Shown here: piece by piece, positions 17,997 to 27,554 of the stretch | Layout of the letters: every line of letters begins with the position of its first letter | Position numbering within the stretch: position 1 is the stretch's first letter | Source: Limibacter armeniacum | GTDB lineage: Bacteria > Bacteroidota > Bacteroidia > Cytophagales > Flammeovirgaceae | Length of the DNA stretch: 64,000 bases | Direction of reading: 5' to 3' | NCBI RefSeq assembly: GCF_036880985.1 | Contig: NZ_JBAJNO010000002.1 | Span: 248,001-312,000 of the forward strand | Made by a program: the position numbers and the translations under genes | Notes under the pieces: model-generated | Told to the model about the DNA's origin: nothing | Database searches by the model: none | What the model saw: the letters and a program-made list of their open reading frames with translations, nothing else

Positions 17997-18938
17997 TTAT
18001 TGCTTTTGCAAGTCTATCCAGTACCTTCTAGGTTTTTTCACAAACTTGTCGTAGTCACTGTAGATCTTGTCCCAATCATCAGTCCCATTCAGGTTAAATG
18101 CCAAGGCAAAATCCGTTGTTGCTTTGGTCTTGTCAAAACCTAAATCCTCAGTACCTGCCCCTACAAATTCACCGATTACTTTCGTACCATCCTCAAACGT
18201 AAAGACCAGTTGCCCCAAGGCATAGTTTCTCTCCCATGTACCATTGGTTTTTGGCACAGTGCGGTAGAAATGATTCACATCTGTTGCAGGATCTCCTACA
18301 TATTGGAAATCTGCATACAAACCATCATCACCTGCGTTGTTGATGATTTTTCCATAGGTATTACCTTCCTCTGTTATGCCTTCCATCTCAAAGGTCAGTG
18401 TATTGTCCAGCTCTGCCGCTGGTCCACCTGTTTCAGGCCATATCCAAGGTTTCGAAACCATAGACAATACAGCTCCTCCACCATATTCAGGTCCAGTACC
18501 ACCCCAAACCATAAGGTCAGTGATCTTGTATGTTCCCAACAGCGTTTCCTCAAATGATTCCACCTTGAGTGTGTAATCTCTTGTTTTACCTGTTGGTGAA
18601 GTCACAGTAAGTGTGGAGGTTTGTGAATCGTTTTCAAAATTCAGTGCATCTCCTACCTGAACAGAGGCTGTAGCTCCAAATGAAGTCTGAAGGCTTTGCA
18701 ATGCAATCTGTGATAAGTCAGGTACAGCACTCACATTGATGGTAATATTGATTTCGCCTTTTGTCTCATCAATACGATGGATCTCGGCTTGACCAACCTG
18801 GTTTTCAAACTTGATATTGATAACGCTTCTTTCGTTGTTCCAGCTGCCATCCTGAATGTCTTCCAGCGGATCTTTGACACAGGAGGTCTGGGCTAGCACT
18901 ATCAGCGCCAGCAAAATATATGATGCTATGTTTTTCAT
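17997..18938 (-). CDS. SusE/F-position surface glycan-binding lipoprotein (putative)
   Basis: A 313-residue lipoprotein with lipobox LAQTSC (Cys20). An N-terminal beta-sandwich (about 35-130) contains INITINVSAVPDLSQIALQ and TLTVTSPTGKTRDYTLKVES, a DUF5018-like or bacterial Ig-like domain often seen in such proteins; the C-terminal part (about 130-313) is rich in Trp, Gly and Asp and may bind glycan. Lying directly after susD and before the mannanases, it takes the position of the surface glycan-binding protein in a polysaccharide utilisation locus. Sequence in this class is poorly conserved, so mannan binding is inferred from location only. Confidence 0.7.
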   Translation of the reverse strand: MKNIASYILLALIVLAQTSCVKDPLEDIQDGSWNNERSVINIKFENQVGQAEIHRIDETKGEINITINVSAVPDLSQIALQSLQTSFGATASVQVGDALNFENDSQTSTLTVTSPTGKTRDYTLKVESFEETLLGTYKITDLMVWGGTGPEYGGGAVLSMVSKPWIWPETGGPAAELDNTLTFEMEGITEEGNTYGKIINNAGDDGLYADFQYVGDPATDVNHFYRTVPKTNGTWERNYALGQLVFTFEDGTKVIGEFVGAGTEDLGFDKTKATTDFALAFNLNGTDDWDKIYSDYDKFVKKPRRYWIDLQKQ

Positions 18939-18966
18939 GATTTAGCCTTTTCGGATACTTGATGAA

Positions 18967-20460
18967 TTAAAGTGCTTGATTCAAGTCTTCTTCCAATTGA
19001 GGAATTGGGTAAAAAGCTGCCTGTTCAGCAGTAATGCCTACGGCTTCCTCTACCATGTCTGTTACACGGTTAAACCTGCGTAGGTCATAAAGCCTGTTCC
19101 CTTCAAAGGCAAGTTCCCATCCTCTTTCATCAAAAACATGTTCCCTGAACTCATCTGTTGACAAGCCTGACGGTAAGTTGCCCAATCCTGCTCTGTTACG
19201 GATGTAATTCACAAGATCATACGCTTCAGGTGTTGCTCCGATAGCTTCTGCATATATCAATGCGATATCAGAATAGCGAATCAAGAAAGGTCTTGTACTG
19301 GTTTTATCAGCGATAAACTGCGGATCAATGTACTTTCTACAAAACCTGTATGGCATATTGCCAGGGAAAGTGGCGATCTCCACACCATCAGCATCGTAAA
19401 GTACATCTACTAACAGTAACAGTCCTCGGTCATCAGCGCCGTCAAATGTATTGTAAAAAGACTCATTGGTCTGGAATACACTCCATCCGTCATGGGATTT
19501 ATCATAAGTGCCATTGCCATTGTCCAGATAGATATCACCACCTGAAACATATGGGATAAATAGCTTTGAAATTTTTGAGTAGTCTCCTTCTACTGAACCT
19601 GACCTATCCATTGACATCAAGAAGATATGCTCTGGACCGTCAGGCTTTTCTACATCATAGATATCCAGCAGGTTTGAATCAAACCCATAAGTGCCTTGGT
19701 CATTCACAACCTGACCAGCAAAGAAAGCTGCACTATCATATAAAGCATCGGTATTTAAGGACAACTCTGTATAAAGTGGAACGTTGTGTGCCTTGGATGA
19801 AGCCATATAGATATATGCTTTTGCCGCCAATGATTGAGCTGCTACCTTGTCTGCTCGTCCAAGCGCTTGGTTCACGTCTAACAATTCAATTGCTTTTCGG
19901 CAATCTCCTGTGATCAGGTTGTACAACTCATCCAAGTCCTTAGCTTTTGGAGCTGATGTCTTTTCCAATGAATTGACAACAGAAGTATGGATAGGTACCA
20001 TTCCAAAATTACGTGCAAGGTTAAAGTAGTTCCATGCTCTCAGGAAATATGCTTCACCCAAGTATTGGTTTTTCAGCTTCTCCTCGATCTGAGAATTAGG
20101 AATGGCATCCAGTATGCTATTAGCACGGTTGATTGCGATATATGCATACTTGAAGTAGTTCGACAAACTTCTGTTTGTGTTGAAGTTTTCGGTTGTCCAA
20201 TTGTGCAATGCCTGCGCATCGGCACCTTCATCGGCTTTTGGTCCAGCTTCATCAGTTGGCATATCACCCAACATAAACACCCCTCTGGAGTATTCAAGGT
20301 AAGTCAAGGCATCATAAGCATAACTGATTGCAGACTCCGCATCCGTTGCTGTTTTGTAAAAGTTATCTTCAGAATAAAAACCGTACGGCTCTTCTTGCAA
20401 GTCACAGCTGCCGGTCACCAGCAGACCGCACAGCATGAATATATAGTGTTTGATTTTCAT
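18967..20460 (-). CDS. SusD/RagB-type glycan-binding lipoprotein of the mannan locus
   Basis: A SusD-family outer-membrane lipoprotein. I place the start at 20460, giving a standard lipoprotein signal (KIKHYIFMLCGLLVTGSC) and 497 residues; the longer reading frame to 20505 only adds a hydrophilic stretch before it. Family motifs are YTYDALTYL-like helices at the N-terminus, YLGEAYFLRAWNYFNLARNFG (TPR-like region), PFLIRYSDIALIYAEAIGATPEAYDLVNYIRNRAGL and the C-terminal FDERGWELAFEGNRLYDLRRFNRV. It caps the SusC channel and captures glycan. The start lies 14 bases after the SusC stop, so the pair is co-translated. Confidence 0.93.
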   Translation of the reverse strand: MKIKHYIFMLCGLLVTGSCDLQEEPYGFYSEDNFYKTATDAESAISYAYDALTYLEYSRGVFMLGDMPTDEAGPKADEGADAQALHNWTTENFNTNRSLSNYFKYAYIAINRANSILDAIPNSQIEEKLKNQYLGEAYFLRAWNYFNLARNFGMVPIHTSVVNSLEKTSAPKAKDLDELYNLITGDCRKAIELLDVNQALGRADKVAAQSLAAKAYIYMASSKAHNVPLYTELSLNTDALYDSAAFFAGQVVNDQGTYGFDSNLLDIYDVEKPDGPEHIFLMSMDRSGSVEGDYSKISKLFIPYVSGGDIYLDNGNGTYDKSHDGWSVFQTNESFYNTFDGADDRGLLLLVDVLYDADGVEIATFPGNMPYRFCRKYIDPQFIADKTSTRPFLIRYSDIALIYAEAIGATPEAYDLVNYIRNRAGLGNLPSGLSTDEFREHVFDERGWELAFEGNRLYDLRRFNRVTDMVEEAVGITAEQAAFYPIPQLEEDLNQAL

Positions 20461-20474
20461 TGTCTTGTCTTCAA

Positions 20475-23400
20475 TTAAAATGTCACATTCATACCTACTG
20501 TCCACTTTCTTAACCTAGGATAACCACCCCAATACCTGCCGTCAGCACCTACTTCAGGATCATAGCCCTTGAATTTTGTGAAGGTGTACAGGTTAGAGGC
20601 ATTCATAAACAACCTTGTCTTGAGGTCCTCAGTCACATTGAAAGTATATCCCAAGTTCACATTCTGTATCCTTACAAAAGAGCCATCCTCAATCCACCAG
20701 TCAGACACAAGTGTTCTTCTTCCTTCCATCAGTTTCGGATAGTCATTGGTAGGGTTATCCTCTGTCCATCTCAGTGGCTGGTTACTTGGTTGGTTGAATG
20801 CCTGTGTATTGTAGACATCATTGCCAAATACACCATTGAAGAATACACTGGCATCAAAGTTTTTGTAACTCAAGTTGAGGTTCAAACTTGCCATAAAGTC
20901 AGGATTCGGGTTACCTATAATGGTTCTGTCCTCAGTTGTGATTTGACCATCGCCATTGATGTCCACATATTTGAACTCACCTGGCTGGGCAAATGCTCCT
21001 TCCAATCCTGCTTGAAGCCCTTCTTCCAAGGTTTGTACTATACCTTCCGTTTTGTATCCATAGAATACATTCATTGGCTGTCCTAGTGCCAAGATATTTG
21101 GTGACGCTCGGAATGCTTCAATCGAGTTGCCTATGATTCTGTATTGTAATCCAGATGTTGGATCTGTGATAACACCTGTCTCCTCAGCACGTCCAAGGTC
21201 TGTCACTTCATTTCTGTTACGGTAGTAAATCAGGGTTGCGCCAAACGTAAAGTCATCTTTCTCAATGATGGTACCATCCAATGTAAGCTCAATACCTTTG
21301 TTGGTAATTGAACCTTGATTGATAGTCATCAAATCATAACCCGATGAAAGTGGCAGGTAGCGATCCTGTAGCAGGTCATAAGTGTTTTTCTCATAATAAT
21401 CGAAAGTAGCGTGTAGCCTGTTATTGAACAGTCCGAAGTCTACACCAAAGTCAATTTGAGACGTTGTTTCCCACTTCAAGTCTGGACTTGGAATACCTCC
21501 CCAAAGTACTTCAATACCTCCTTGTCCTGTTCTGCCAACTTCCGTACCCGGACCAATTGCCGTAATCCATTGTCCGTTGTTATAGTAATTGCTGATTCCG
21601 AATCGGCTCAACGTCTGGTATGGGTTAACCCCTTGGTTACCTGATATACCATAACTTACCCTGAACTTCAGTTCATCAAACAAATCCAGGTCTTTGATAA
21701 AACTCTCTTCATGTGCTTTCCAGCTCAAGGCTCCAGATGGGAAGAATGCCCACTTGTTGTTTGCTCCAAACTTAGACGAACCGTCAGCTCTGGAAGTAAA
21801 AGTCAACAAGTACTTATTGTTATAAGCATAGTTTAACCTAAAAATACCTGAAACCAGCTCCCACTCCTGTTTGCCATTTTTAACGATATTCAATTCAGGA
21901 TTTCCTGCCGCCATATTCTCATTCTGAAGAATCTCATTGATGAAATCAAATCCTCCTAATCCCGAAGTCTTCACAATGTCTTTCTGGTATGAGTGTCCGA
22001 GTGTCACGCCCAATTCATGCTTACCCAAAATCTTTTTGTAGTTCAGGAAAGACTCTGACACCATCGAGTTGTTTGACCAGTTGTTGATATAGGCAGCGCC
22101 ATTGTTGAACTGTCCTGCTTCAGTGTAAACTTTTGGATAGTATTGGTCTTCTATAAAGTTGCCGTACTTATAGTTGAATCTGGATGTAAACGTCAGCGAT
22201 GGAAGGATTTTCCAGTTCATGTCAATAAAGGAAAGTACATCCAATGACTTGGTTTCATTCTTTCTGTTTTCAGTGATCGCAACAGGATGACTAAAATCGT
22301 TGTTGCCCACCAAAAAATAATCTCCATTCTCATTATAAACCGGATAGAGCGGGTTTCTCCAATATGCCAATTCGCTGTTGTTATTGCGGAAACCTCGTGT
22401 CAGGATATTGGAGAATGTCAACTTCAGGTTATCAAAAACCTTATGGCTGATATTGAAATTATAATTCAGCTTTGAGTAATCATTGTCAATGTAAATACCC
22501 TTATCTGTAAAGTAGTTACCACTCAGGTTAAAATTGGTTCTTTCATTTGAGCTGGAAACAGTCAGTGTCGTGTTATTGGATACTGGAGCATCACGGAAAA
22601 CAATATCATCCCATTGTGTAAAGTGAGGCCAAGAGCCATTTGCCACTTCCTCCACCGAAGGATAATAAATACCATTTACATTGCGTCCGACATACAACTG
22701 GTCAAAACCACCGTTTTTTCGCTGCTCATTGCTAAGTTGCGTCATCAGTACCGGATCTCTCCAAAGGTTCAGTTTTGACGTAAACTCCGAAACAGTTACT
22801 TGCTGTCTCAAACTGATATGTGTCTCACCAGTAGCAGCCTTACGTGTCGTGATGATGATTACACCATTGGCACCTCTAGAACCGTAGATGGCAGAGGCTG
22901 AGGCATCTTTCAGCACCTCGATTGACTCAATGTCAGCAGGGTTAATCTGCTTCAGGTCACCTGCCGTACCCAAAGGAAAACCATCTACAACTACCAATGG
23001 GTCATTGGATCCTCTCAAGGTACTGTTACCTCTGATTCTTACTGTAGATGCGGCTCCCGGTTCCTGCGAGTTACTTGTAATCTGTAGTCCGGCAGCTCTA
23101 CCTTGAAGTACCCCCTCTACAGAGTTAGAAGGAATGTCTTTCACTTCCTTGAGCTCTACTTGCGTAACCGAACCTGTCAGGTCGCTTTTCTTAACTGTAC
23201 CATAACCTACTACAACTACTTCTTCCAAACTCTTCAAGTCTGGTTGCAATGTAATATTGATGGTTGATTGCCCTTTAACAAGTACTTCCACAGACTCATA
23301 ACCAACAAAGGCAAATACCAAGGTTGCGTCTTCTGGGACTTTCAACTTGAATTTTCCATTTACATCTGTGGTAGTACCAATGGTCGTCCCCTTAATCATA

Positions 23401-23864
23401 ACCGCTGCACCAGGTAATCCTTCTCCTTGCTCATCTGAAACCTTACCGGATACCGTGATGTCTGCATCTCCTGACTCTGATACATCCGGAAGTTTTTGGT
23501 TTCCATTCAAGCCTTTAATTGTGATGATGTCGTTGGTTCTTCGCAGGGAAACGCGTGCCTGCACTGAGATTTCTCTCAATAGTTCTTTCATGTTCCACTC
23601 TCCTTTGGAAAGTTGGACTTTTTTCTCAGCAAGTTCTCCGTATGAGTAGGCAAATGTAAACTCACTAGTACTTTCAATGTCACTCAAAAGCCCCAGCAGC
23701 TTGTTCCCCTCATACTGCACGTTCACTTTTATCTCATTAAGTGAATACTGTTGTGGGTTAGATGAAACGCTGGCAAAAGTCCAGGTCATCGAACAGCACA
23801 TAATTGTTGCGCATAAAGCAAGTTTTGTTATGCCAGCAACAATTTTATGTAGCCTTTCATGCAT
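20475..23864 (-). CDS. SusC/RagA TonB-dependent glycan importer with STN signalling domain
   Basis: A 1129-residue outer-membrane receptor. After a signal sequence comes a secretin/TonB short N-terminal (STN) domain (about residues 45-115) that in other systems contacts FecR. Next are a carboxypeptidase-D-like beta-sandwich (about 130-205, GKVSDEQGEGLPGAAVMIKGT), a TonB box (EEVVVVGYGTVKKSDLTGSV), the plug domain (VVDGFPLGTAGD, ASASAIYGSRGANGVIIITTRK) and a long beta-barrel ending in an aromatic-rich GMNVTF. It imports manno-oligosaccharides with its SusD partner. The STN domain together with the adjacent FecR and ECF sigma genes indicates that substrate binding at the surface triggers the sigma factor. 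Confidence 0.94.
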   Translation of the reverse strand: MHERLHKIVAGITKLALCATIMCCSMTWTFASVSSNPQQYSLNEIKVNVQYEGNKLLGLLSDIESTSEFTFAYSYGELAEKKVQLSKGEWNMKELLREISVQARVSLRRTNDIITIKGLNGNQKLPDVSESGDADITVSGKVSDEQGEGLPGAAVMIKGTTIGTTTDVNGKFKLKVPEDATLVFAFVGYESVEVLVKGQSTINITLQPDLKSLEEVVVVGYGTVKKSDLTGSVTQVELKEVKDIPSNSVEGVLQGRAAGLQITSNSQEPGAASTVRIRGNSTLRGSNDPLVVVDGFPLGTAGDLKQINPADIESIEVLKDASASAIYGSRGANGVIIITTRKAATGETHISLRQQVTVSEFTSKLNLWRDPVLMTQLSNEQRKNGGFDQLYVGRNVNGIYYPSVEEVANGSWPHFTQWDDIVFRDAPVSNNTTLTVSSSNERTNFNLSGNYFTDKGIYIDNDYSKLNYNFNISHKVFDNLKLTFSNILTRGFRNNNSELAYWRNPLYPVYNENGDYFLVGNNDFSHPVAITENRKNETKSLDVLSFIDMNWKILPSLTFTSRFNYKYGNFIEDQYYPKVYTEAGQFNNGAAYINNWSNNSMVSESFLNYKKILGKHELGVTLGHSYQKDIVKTSGLGGFDFINEILQNENMAAGNPELNIVKNGKQEWELVSGIFRLNYAYNNKYLLTFTSRADGSSKFGANNKWAFFPSGALSWKAHEESFIKDLDLFDELKFRVSYGISGNQGVNPYQTLSRFGISNYYNNGQWITAIGPGTEVGRTGQGGIEVLWGGIPSPDLKWETTSQIDFGVDFGLFNNRLHATFDYYEKNTYDLLQDRYLPLSSGYDLMTINQGSITNKGIELTLDGTIIEKDDFTFGATLIYYRNRNEVTDLGRAEETGVITDPTSGLQYRIIGNSIEAFRASPNILALGQPMNVFYGYKTEGIVQTLEEGLQAGLEGAFAQPGEFKYVDINGDGQITTEDRTIIGNPNPDFMASLNLNLSYKNFDASVFFNGVFGNDVYNTQAFNQPSNQPLRWTEDNPTNDYPKLMEGRRTLVSDWWIEDGSFVRIQNVNLGYTFNVTEDLKTRLFMNASNLYTFTKFKGYDPEVGADGRYWGGYPRLRKWTVGMNVTF

Positions 23865-23958
23865 AAATTTGTAATTTTGTGTTGAATAAAAGTTTGATTA
23901 AAGAGTTTGAGGACCGGACGTCTTTCCCCAAAGCATACCCGGTTCTCGCTTTTTTTTC

Positions 23959-24963
23959 TTAGTAAATCGTCACTCGGTTTCCATTTATTTTATAATTAAA
24001 TCCATAGACGAAAGAGACACTTTCCATCACCTTAACCAATGAAGGGTTTTTGAAATTTGCCGTAAAGCGTTTCCCCATATTCTTTTTTTGCTCCACTTTA
24101 AATTCCACCCCATACCATCTGGACAGCTGTGTCAATACAACATCAAAGTTTTCATCCCTGAATACCAGATGCTTGTCTACCCAACCAAAAACTGATGGGT
24201 CATTCGCCTCTATCGTTTTCTTATTGATTGATTGGTCTGCCAATGAGTAAGTCGCCATTTGTGCAGGTTCCAATGTCACTCGGTTTTTAGTTTCAATACC
24301 ACTGACTGCTACTTTACCAGTCTTTACAGCTACAGCTACATCTTGCTCATCCGGATATGAACGAACATTGAATGACGTACCCAGTACTTGTACCATCACG
24401 CCATTGGATGCTATCCTGAATGGGTGATCTTCATCACGGGCAACATCAAAAAATGCTTCTCCTGTCAACTGCACATCCCTGTTTTTCCCCTTGAAAGCAG
24501 AAGGGTACTTCAGTTTACTTCCAGCATTCAGCTTTACAATTGAGCCATCTGGTAACTGAAAGCTTAGTTTCTGTCCCAATACCGCTTCCTTTTCAACATA
24601 TACAGCTGTGGCTACATCGTTTGCTCGCCACCATTCGGATTTAAGCAATCCTACCAATGCTAACCCTAACCCCAATAGCAAAACTGCTGCAACACGGTAC
24701 CCATAACTGCTGAACCAGCTTCTGGCAGGTAAAGTCTTTGTCGAAGTAGGTACTTGCTGGTTTGTTTGTATTCTTTGAAGTACTCGAACTTTGGAAGCTG
24801 CTACTTCTTCCTGACTCAAATGCCACTGCCCCACGATATTCTCAAATACCTGTCGGTTCACTTTATCTTTTTCCAGCCAATGCTTCAAATCACTAGCCTC
24901 AGCGTCTGTCAGTTCCTTATTTAAATATTTTGCTATTAGCTGCTCCATTTCGTTTTTGTCCAT
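23959..24963 (-). CDS. FecR-family anti-sigma factor
   Basis: A 334-residue inner-membrane protein. The cytoplasmic N-terminal part (about 1-75, including DAEASDLKHWLEKDKVNRQVFEN) should hold the sigma factor. One membrane segment (RVAAVLLLGLGLALVGLL, about 78-95) follows, then the periplasmic FecR domain with LPDGSIVKLNAGSKLKYP, RDVQLTGEAFFDVARDEDHPFRI and VQVLGTSFNVRSYPDE, and a C-terminal DUF4974 domain ending in VSFVYGFNYKINGNRVTIY that contacts the STN domain of the receptor. It lies between the ECF sigma gene and susC, the normal order of these trans-envelope switches. Confidence 0.93.
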   Translation of the reverse strand: MDKNEMEQLIAKYLNKELTDAEASDLKHWLEKDKVNRQVFENIVGQWHLSQEEVAASKVRVLQRIQTNQQVPTSTKTLPARSWFSSYGYRVAAVLLLGLGLALVGLLKSEWWRANDVATAVYVEKEAVLGQKLSFQLPDGSIVKLNAGSKLKYPSAFKGKNRDVQLTGEAFFDVARDEDHPFRIASNGVMVQVLGTSFNVRSYPDEQDVAVAVKTGKVAVSGIETKNRVTLEPAQMATYSLADQSINKKTIEANDPSVFGWVDKHLVFRDENFDVVLTQLSRWYGVEFKVEQKKNMGKRFTANFKNPSLVKVMESVSFVYGFNYKINGNRVTIY

Positions 24964-25275
24964 TTCACTTATATAGAGTCAAAACCACCCCACCATACGT
25001 AGGTGCTTCATAATTTTTATAAAAATTTTATTTTTTTAGTGTTCTTGTTACAATTAATTCAAAATACAAAACAAATGTTAAGTGTATTTTCAACATTTTG
25101 AAATTCGTTAAAACACCAAGAATAGAATTTGGAAGTGTGATACAATAGCTGTCTGCTATTTCACGCTGTTCTGCTGCTTATTGAAAGGTATTCATATAGG
25201 AAAAGTCATTTTCAGCCATAAAAAAACAACCAACAGCACTTATCTGCCATTGGTTGTCATCTGAGTAACTTTATT
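24964..25275. other. 312-base gap between fecR and the ECF sigma gene
   Basis: AT-rich spacer holding the sigma gene terminator at its high-coordinate end. The rest presumably carries the promoter of fecR-susC. I see no gene and no clear operator here. Confidence 0.5.
25219..25257 (-). terminator. Rho-independent terminator of the ECF sigma gene
   Basis: Read on the minus strand, ACAACCAA and TTGGTTGT form the stem, and a run of seven T follows. It begins 18 bases after the sigma-factor stop codon, so the sigma gene can be transcribed apart from fecR. Confidence 0.75.
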
Positions 25276-25899
25276 TCATATAACGTACATAAATACCTTG
25301 TATAACATGACTAACGTTCCCAACTGAATCAGGAAATAGTATATTGATTCTGAATCCTTAAACCGTGTACGAAGCTCACTCTTCAGCTTCTTTAGAATGG
25401 AATGCATATGAGTTTCCACCGTACGCTTGCTAATGCCTAACTCTTCTGCAATTTCTTTGTATTGCTTCCCTTCATTTCTGGCCATCTCATAGACCAATTG
25501 AGCATGGGGTGGTAAAGCATCCAAAACCTGCTGAATGCAATGGTCCAACTCCTTTCCCAAGAAAAGCTTCTCAGGATCAATGGTATCAGACAATTGAAGT
25601 GTCCCATCCAAAACAGAACAGTTCAAGCTATTTGGGGCAGAGGTAACCTGTTTAAGTGCCAACCGCTTAACAGATACATATAGGTAAGCCCCTAATTCTC
25701 GGATGTTTTTATGTTCAGAACGTTTGTTCCATATATTCATAAATACATCCGATACGACATCTTCAGCCAACTGTTTATCCTTTGTGATGGAAAAAGCATA
25801 GCGAAGCAATCGTTCAAAGTGTGCTTCATAAGCATCCTCAAACCATTTAGCTAATGAGTTTTCGTTATTTGAGTCCTGTTGTTTATTACTCTTTTTCAA
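25276..25899 (-). CDS. ECF RNA polymerase sigma factor (FecI-like)
   Basis: A 207-residue sigma-70 family protein of the extracytoplasmic type. Region 2 is seen in LLRYAFSITKDKQLAEDVVSDVFMNIWNKR (about residues 30-60) and region 4 in LDALPPHAQLVYEMARNEGKQYKEIAEELGISKRTVETHMHSILKKLKSEL (in the stretch 125-180). After region 4 the protein ends in a hydrophobic tail (YYFLIQLGTLVMLYKVFMYVI) that could insert in the membrane or pack against the anti-sigma factor. Held by FecR until the STN-type SusC binds substrate, it should activate the mannan operon. It is the first gene of the minus-strand cluster. Confidence 0.92.
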   Translation of the reverse strand: MKKSNKQQDSNNENSLAKWFEDAYEAHFERLLRYAFSITKDKQLAEDVVSDVFMNIWNKRSEHKNIRELGAYLYVSVKRLALKQVTSAPNSLNCSVLDGTLQLSDTIDPEKLFLGKELDHCIQQVLDALPPHAQLVYEMARNEGKQYKEIAEELGISKRTVETHMHSILKKLKSELRTRFKDSESIYYFLIQLGTLVMLYKVFMYVI

Positions 25900-25973
25900 T
25901 TTTTTGCAAGTATTGAAATTGGATTGTTCTGAATAATTAAAAAGGTAAAAGTCCTTTCCTGTTATTCACATCG

Positions 25974-27554
25974 CTAATTGTTTACTGTAATAGTATCTCC
26001 ATATTGTTGTTGCAACCTCCTGAGGGCTGACATCATCTGAGCCTGAGTGCGTTTATATTTTCTATCATTAAACAGGTTGTTTATCTCATCAGGATCTTTA
26101 AGCAGATCATACAACTCCCAGCTGTCTACATCATCATAAAAGTGGATCAGCTTATACCTGTCACTTCTTACTCCATAATGTTTTTTGACACTATGCCACC
26201 CATCTGGGTACTCATAGTAGTGATAGTAAAGTTCTTTACGCCAATCTTTAATTGGTTTTCCTGCGACCACTTTCGTTAAGGATAAACCTTGCATATCTAT
26301 TGGAACATCTACTCCGGCATATTCCAATAAAGTAGGTGCATAGTCTATATTTTGTACTAGCTTATCCACCTTTGTTCCAGCCTCAATTCTGTTTGGATAC
26401 CTTACCATAAGGGGTGTTCTCATGGACTGCTCATACATAAATCGCTTATCAAACCAGCCATGCTCTCCCAAATAAAATCCCTGATCTGAGGTATAGACGA
26501 CGATTGTATTTTTTGCTAAGCCTGTAGCATCAAGGTACTCAAGCAGTCGACATATATTATCATCCACAGATTTGATACAACGCAAATAATCCTTTAAATA
26601 GCGTTGAAGCTTCCATTTCGATAATGCCTTATCACTCAGGTTTGCCTGTTTGAAATTATCATTGATGGTATCATAATGTGCATCCCACAATCTTTTCTGT
26701 TCAGGTGTCAGCCTTGCGTATGTAGCTTCCCAATTCCTTTCAGGCTTGAAGTTGGCATTTCCTCCTGTACCTGTTTCCTCTTTGTAACTTCTCTTATGCA
26801 ACTTCAAGTCAAATGACAGGTACATATCATCAATTCTCATATCTGCCTCTTTTGCCGCTATACGTCCATCATATTCGTCTAAGAATGATGCAGGAATTGG
26901 TAAATCCACATTGTTGTACATACCAAGATCCTTGACATTCGGCATCCAGGGTCTGTGAGGTGCCTTATGATGATATAGCAAACAGAAAGGTTCACCCTGT
27001 TTTCTACCTTCTATAAACTCAATTGCTTTGTCTGTAATAATATCAGTCACGTACCCTTCTACAACTGTTGTATCTCGCTCCGATACAAATCTTGGCTGGT
27101 AATACTCTCCCTGACCAATTAAGATATCATAATAGTCAAATCCCTGAGGCGTGCTTTTCAGATGCCACTTGCCAATTACAGCAGTTGTATATCCATTCTC
27201 TTGCAGAATTTTAGGAAAGGTCTGTTGAGAACCGTCAAATGTGTCCAAATTATCTTTTTTACCATTGACATGGCTGAACTTTCCTGTCAGCATTACGGCT
27301 CTACTTGGGGCACATATCGAGTTGGTTACAAAACTATTCGTAAATAAAGCCCCTTCGTTAGCAATCCTGTCAATATTGGGCGTCTGAATCAAAGTACTGT
27401 CATAAGCACTGATCGCCCTTTGGGCATGATCATCAGACATTATAAAAATGATATTAGGGCGCTTATTTATGTCACTCTCTACCTTCTGACCAAAACAGCC
27501 AGTATATAAAGCACACACAATAAAGAGCAGTTCGATTAGTAAAAATGTTTTCAT
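25974..27554 (-). CDS. Family S1 sulfatase (formylglycine type), probable lipoprotein
   Basis: A sulfatase of about 526 residues when started at 27554, which gives the signal KTFLLIELLFIVCALYTGC; the frame extends 17 codons further upstream without a signal-like start. The alkaline-phosphatase fold is shown by NIIFIMSDDHAQ (metal ligands), the sulfatase signature NSICAPSRAVMLTGKF whose Cys is converted to formylglycine, YTTAVIGKWHLK, TIVVYTSDQGFYLGEHGWFDKRFMYE, and the DUF4976-like C-terminus with KLIHFYDDVDSWELYDLLKDPDE. It removes sulfate esters from an unknown glycan. It is oriented with the mannan locus but 74 bases upstream of the sigma gene, and mannan is not usually sulfated, so it may serve another substrate. 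Confidence 0.9.
   Translation of the reverse strand: MKTFLLIELLFIVCALYTGCFGQKVESDINKRPNIIFIMSDDHAQRAISAYDSTLIQTPNIDRIANEGALFTNSFVTNSICAPSRAVMLTGKFSHVNGKKDNLDTFDGSQQTFPKILQENGYTTAVIGKWHLKSTPQGFDYYDILIGQGEYYQPRFVSERDTTVVEGYVTDIITDKAIEFIEGRKQGEPFCLLYHHKAPHRPWMPNVKDLGMYNNVDLPIPASFLDEYDGRIAAKEADMRIDDMYLSFDLKLHKRSYKEETGTGGNANFKPERNWEATYARLTPEQKRLWDAHYDTINDNFKQANLSDKALSKWKLQRYLKDYLRCIKSVDDNICRLLEYLDATGLAKNTIVVYTSDQGFYLGEHGWFDKRFMYEQSMRTPLMVRYPNRIEAGTKVDKLVQNIDYAPTLLEYAGVDVPIDMQGLSLTKVVAGKPIKDWRKELYYHYYEYPDGWHSVKKHYGVRSDRYKLIHFYDDVDSWELYDLLKDPDEINNLFNDRKYKRTQAQMMSALRRLQQQYGDTITVNN

Noticed and set aside
20461-20505. 15-codon upstream extension of the mannan-locus SusD
   Set aside because: It would bury the lipoprotein signal peptide and overlap the region right after the SusC stop; start set at 20460.
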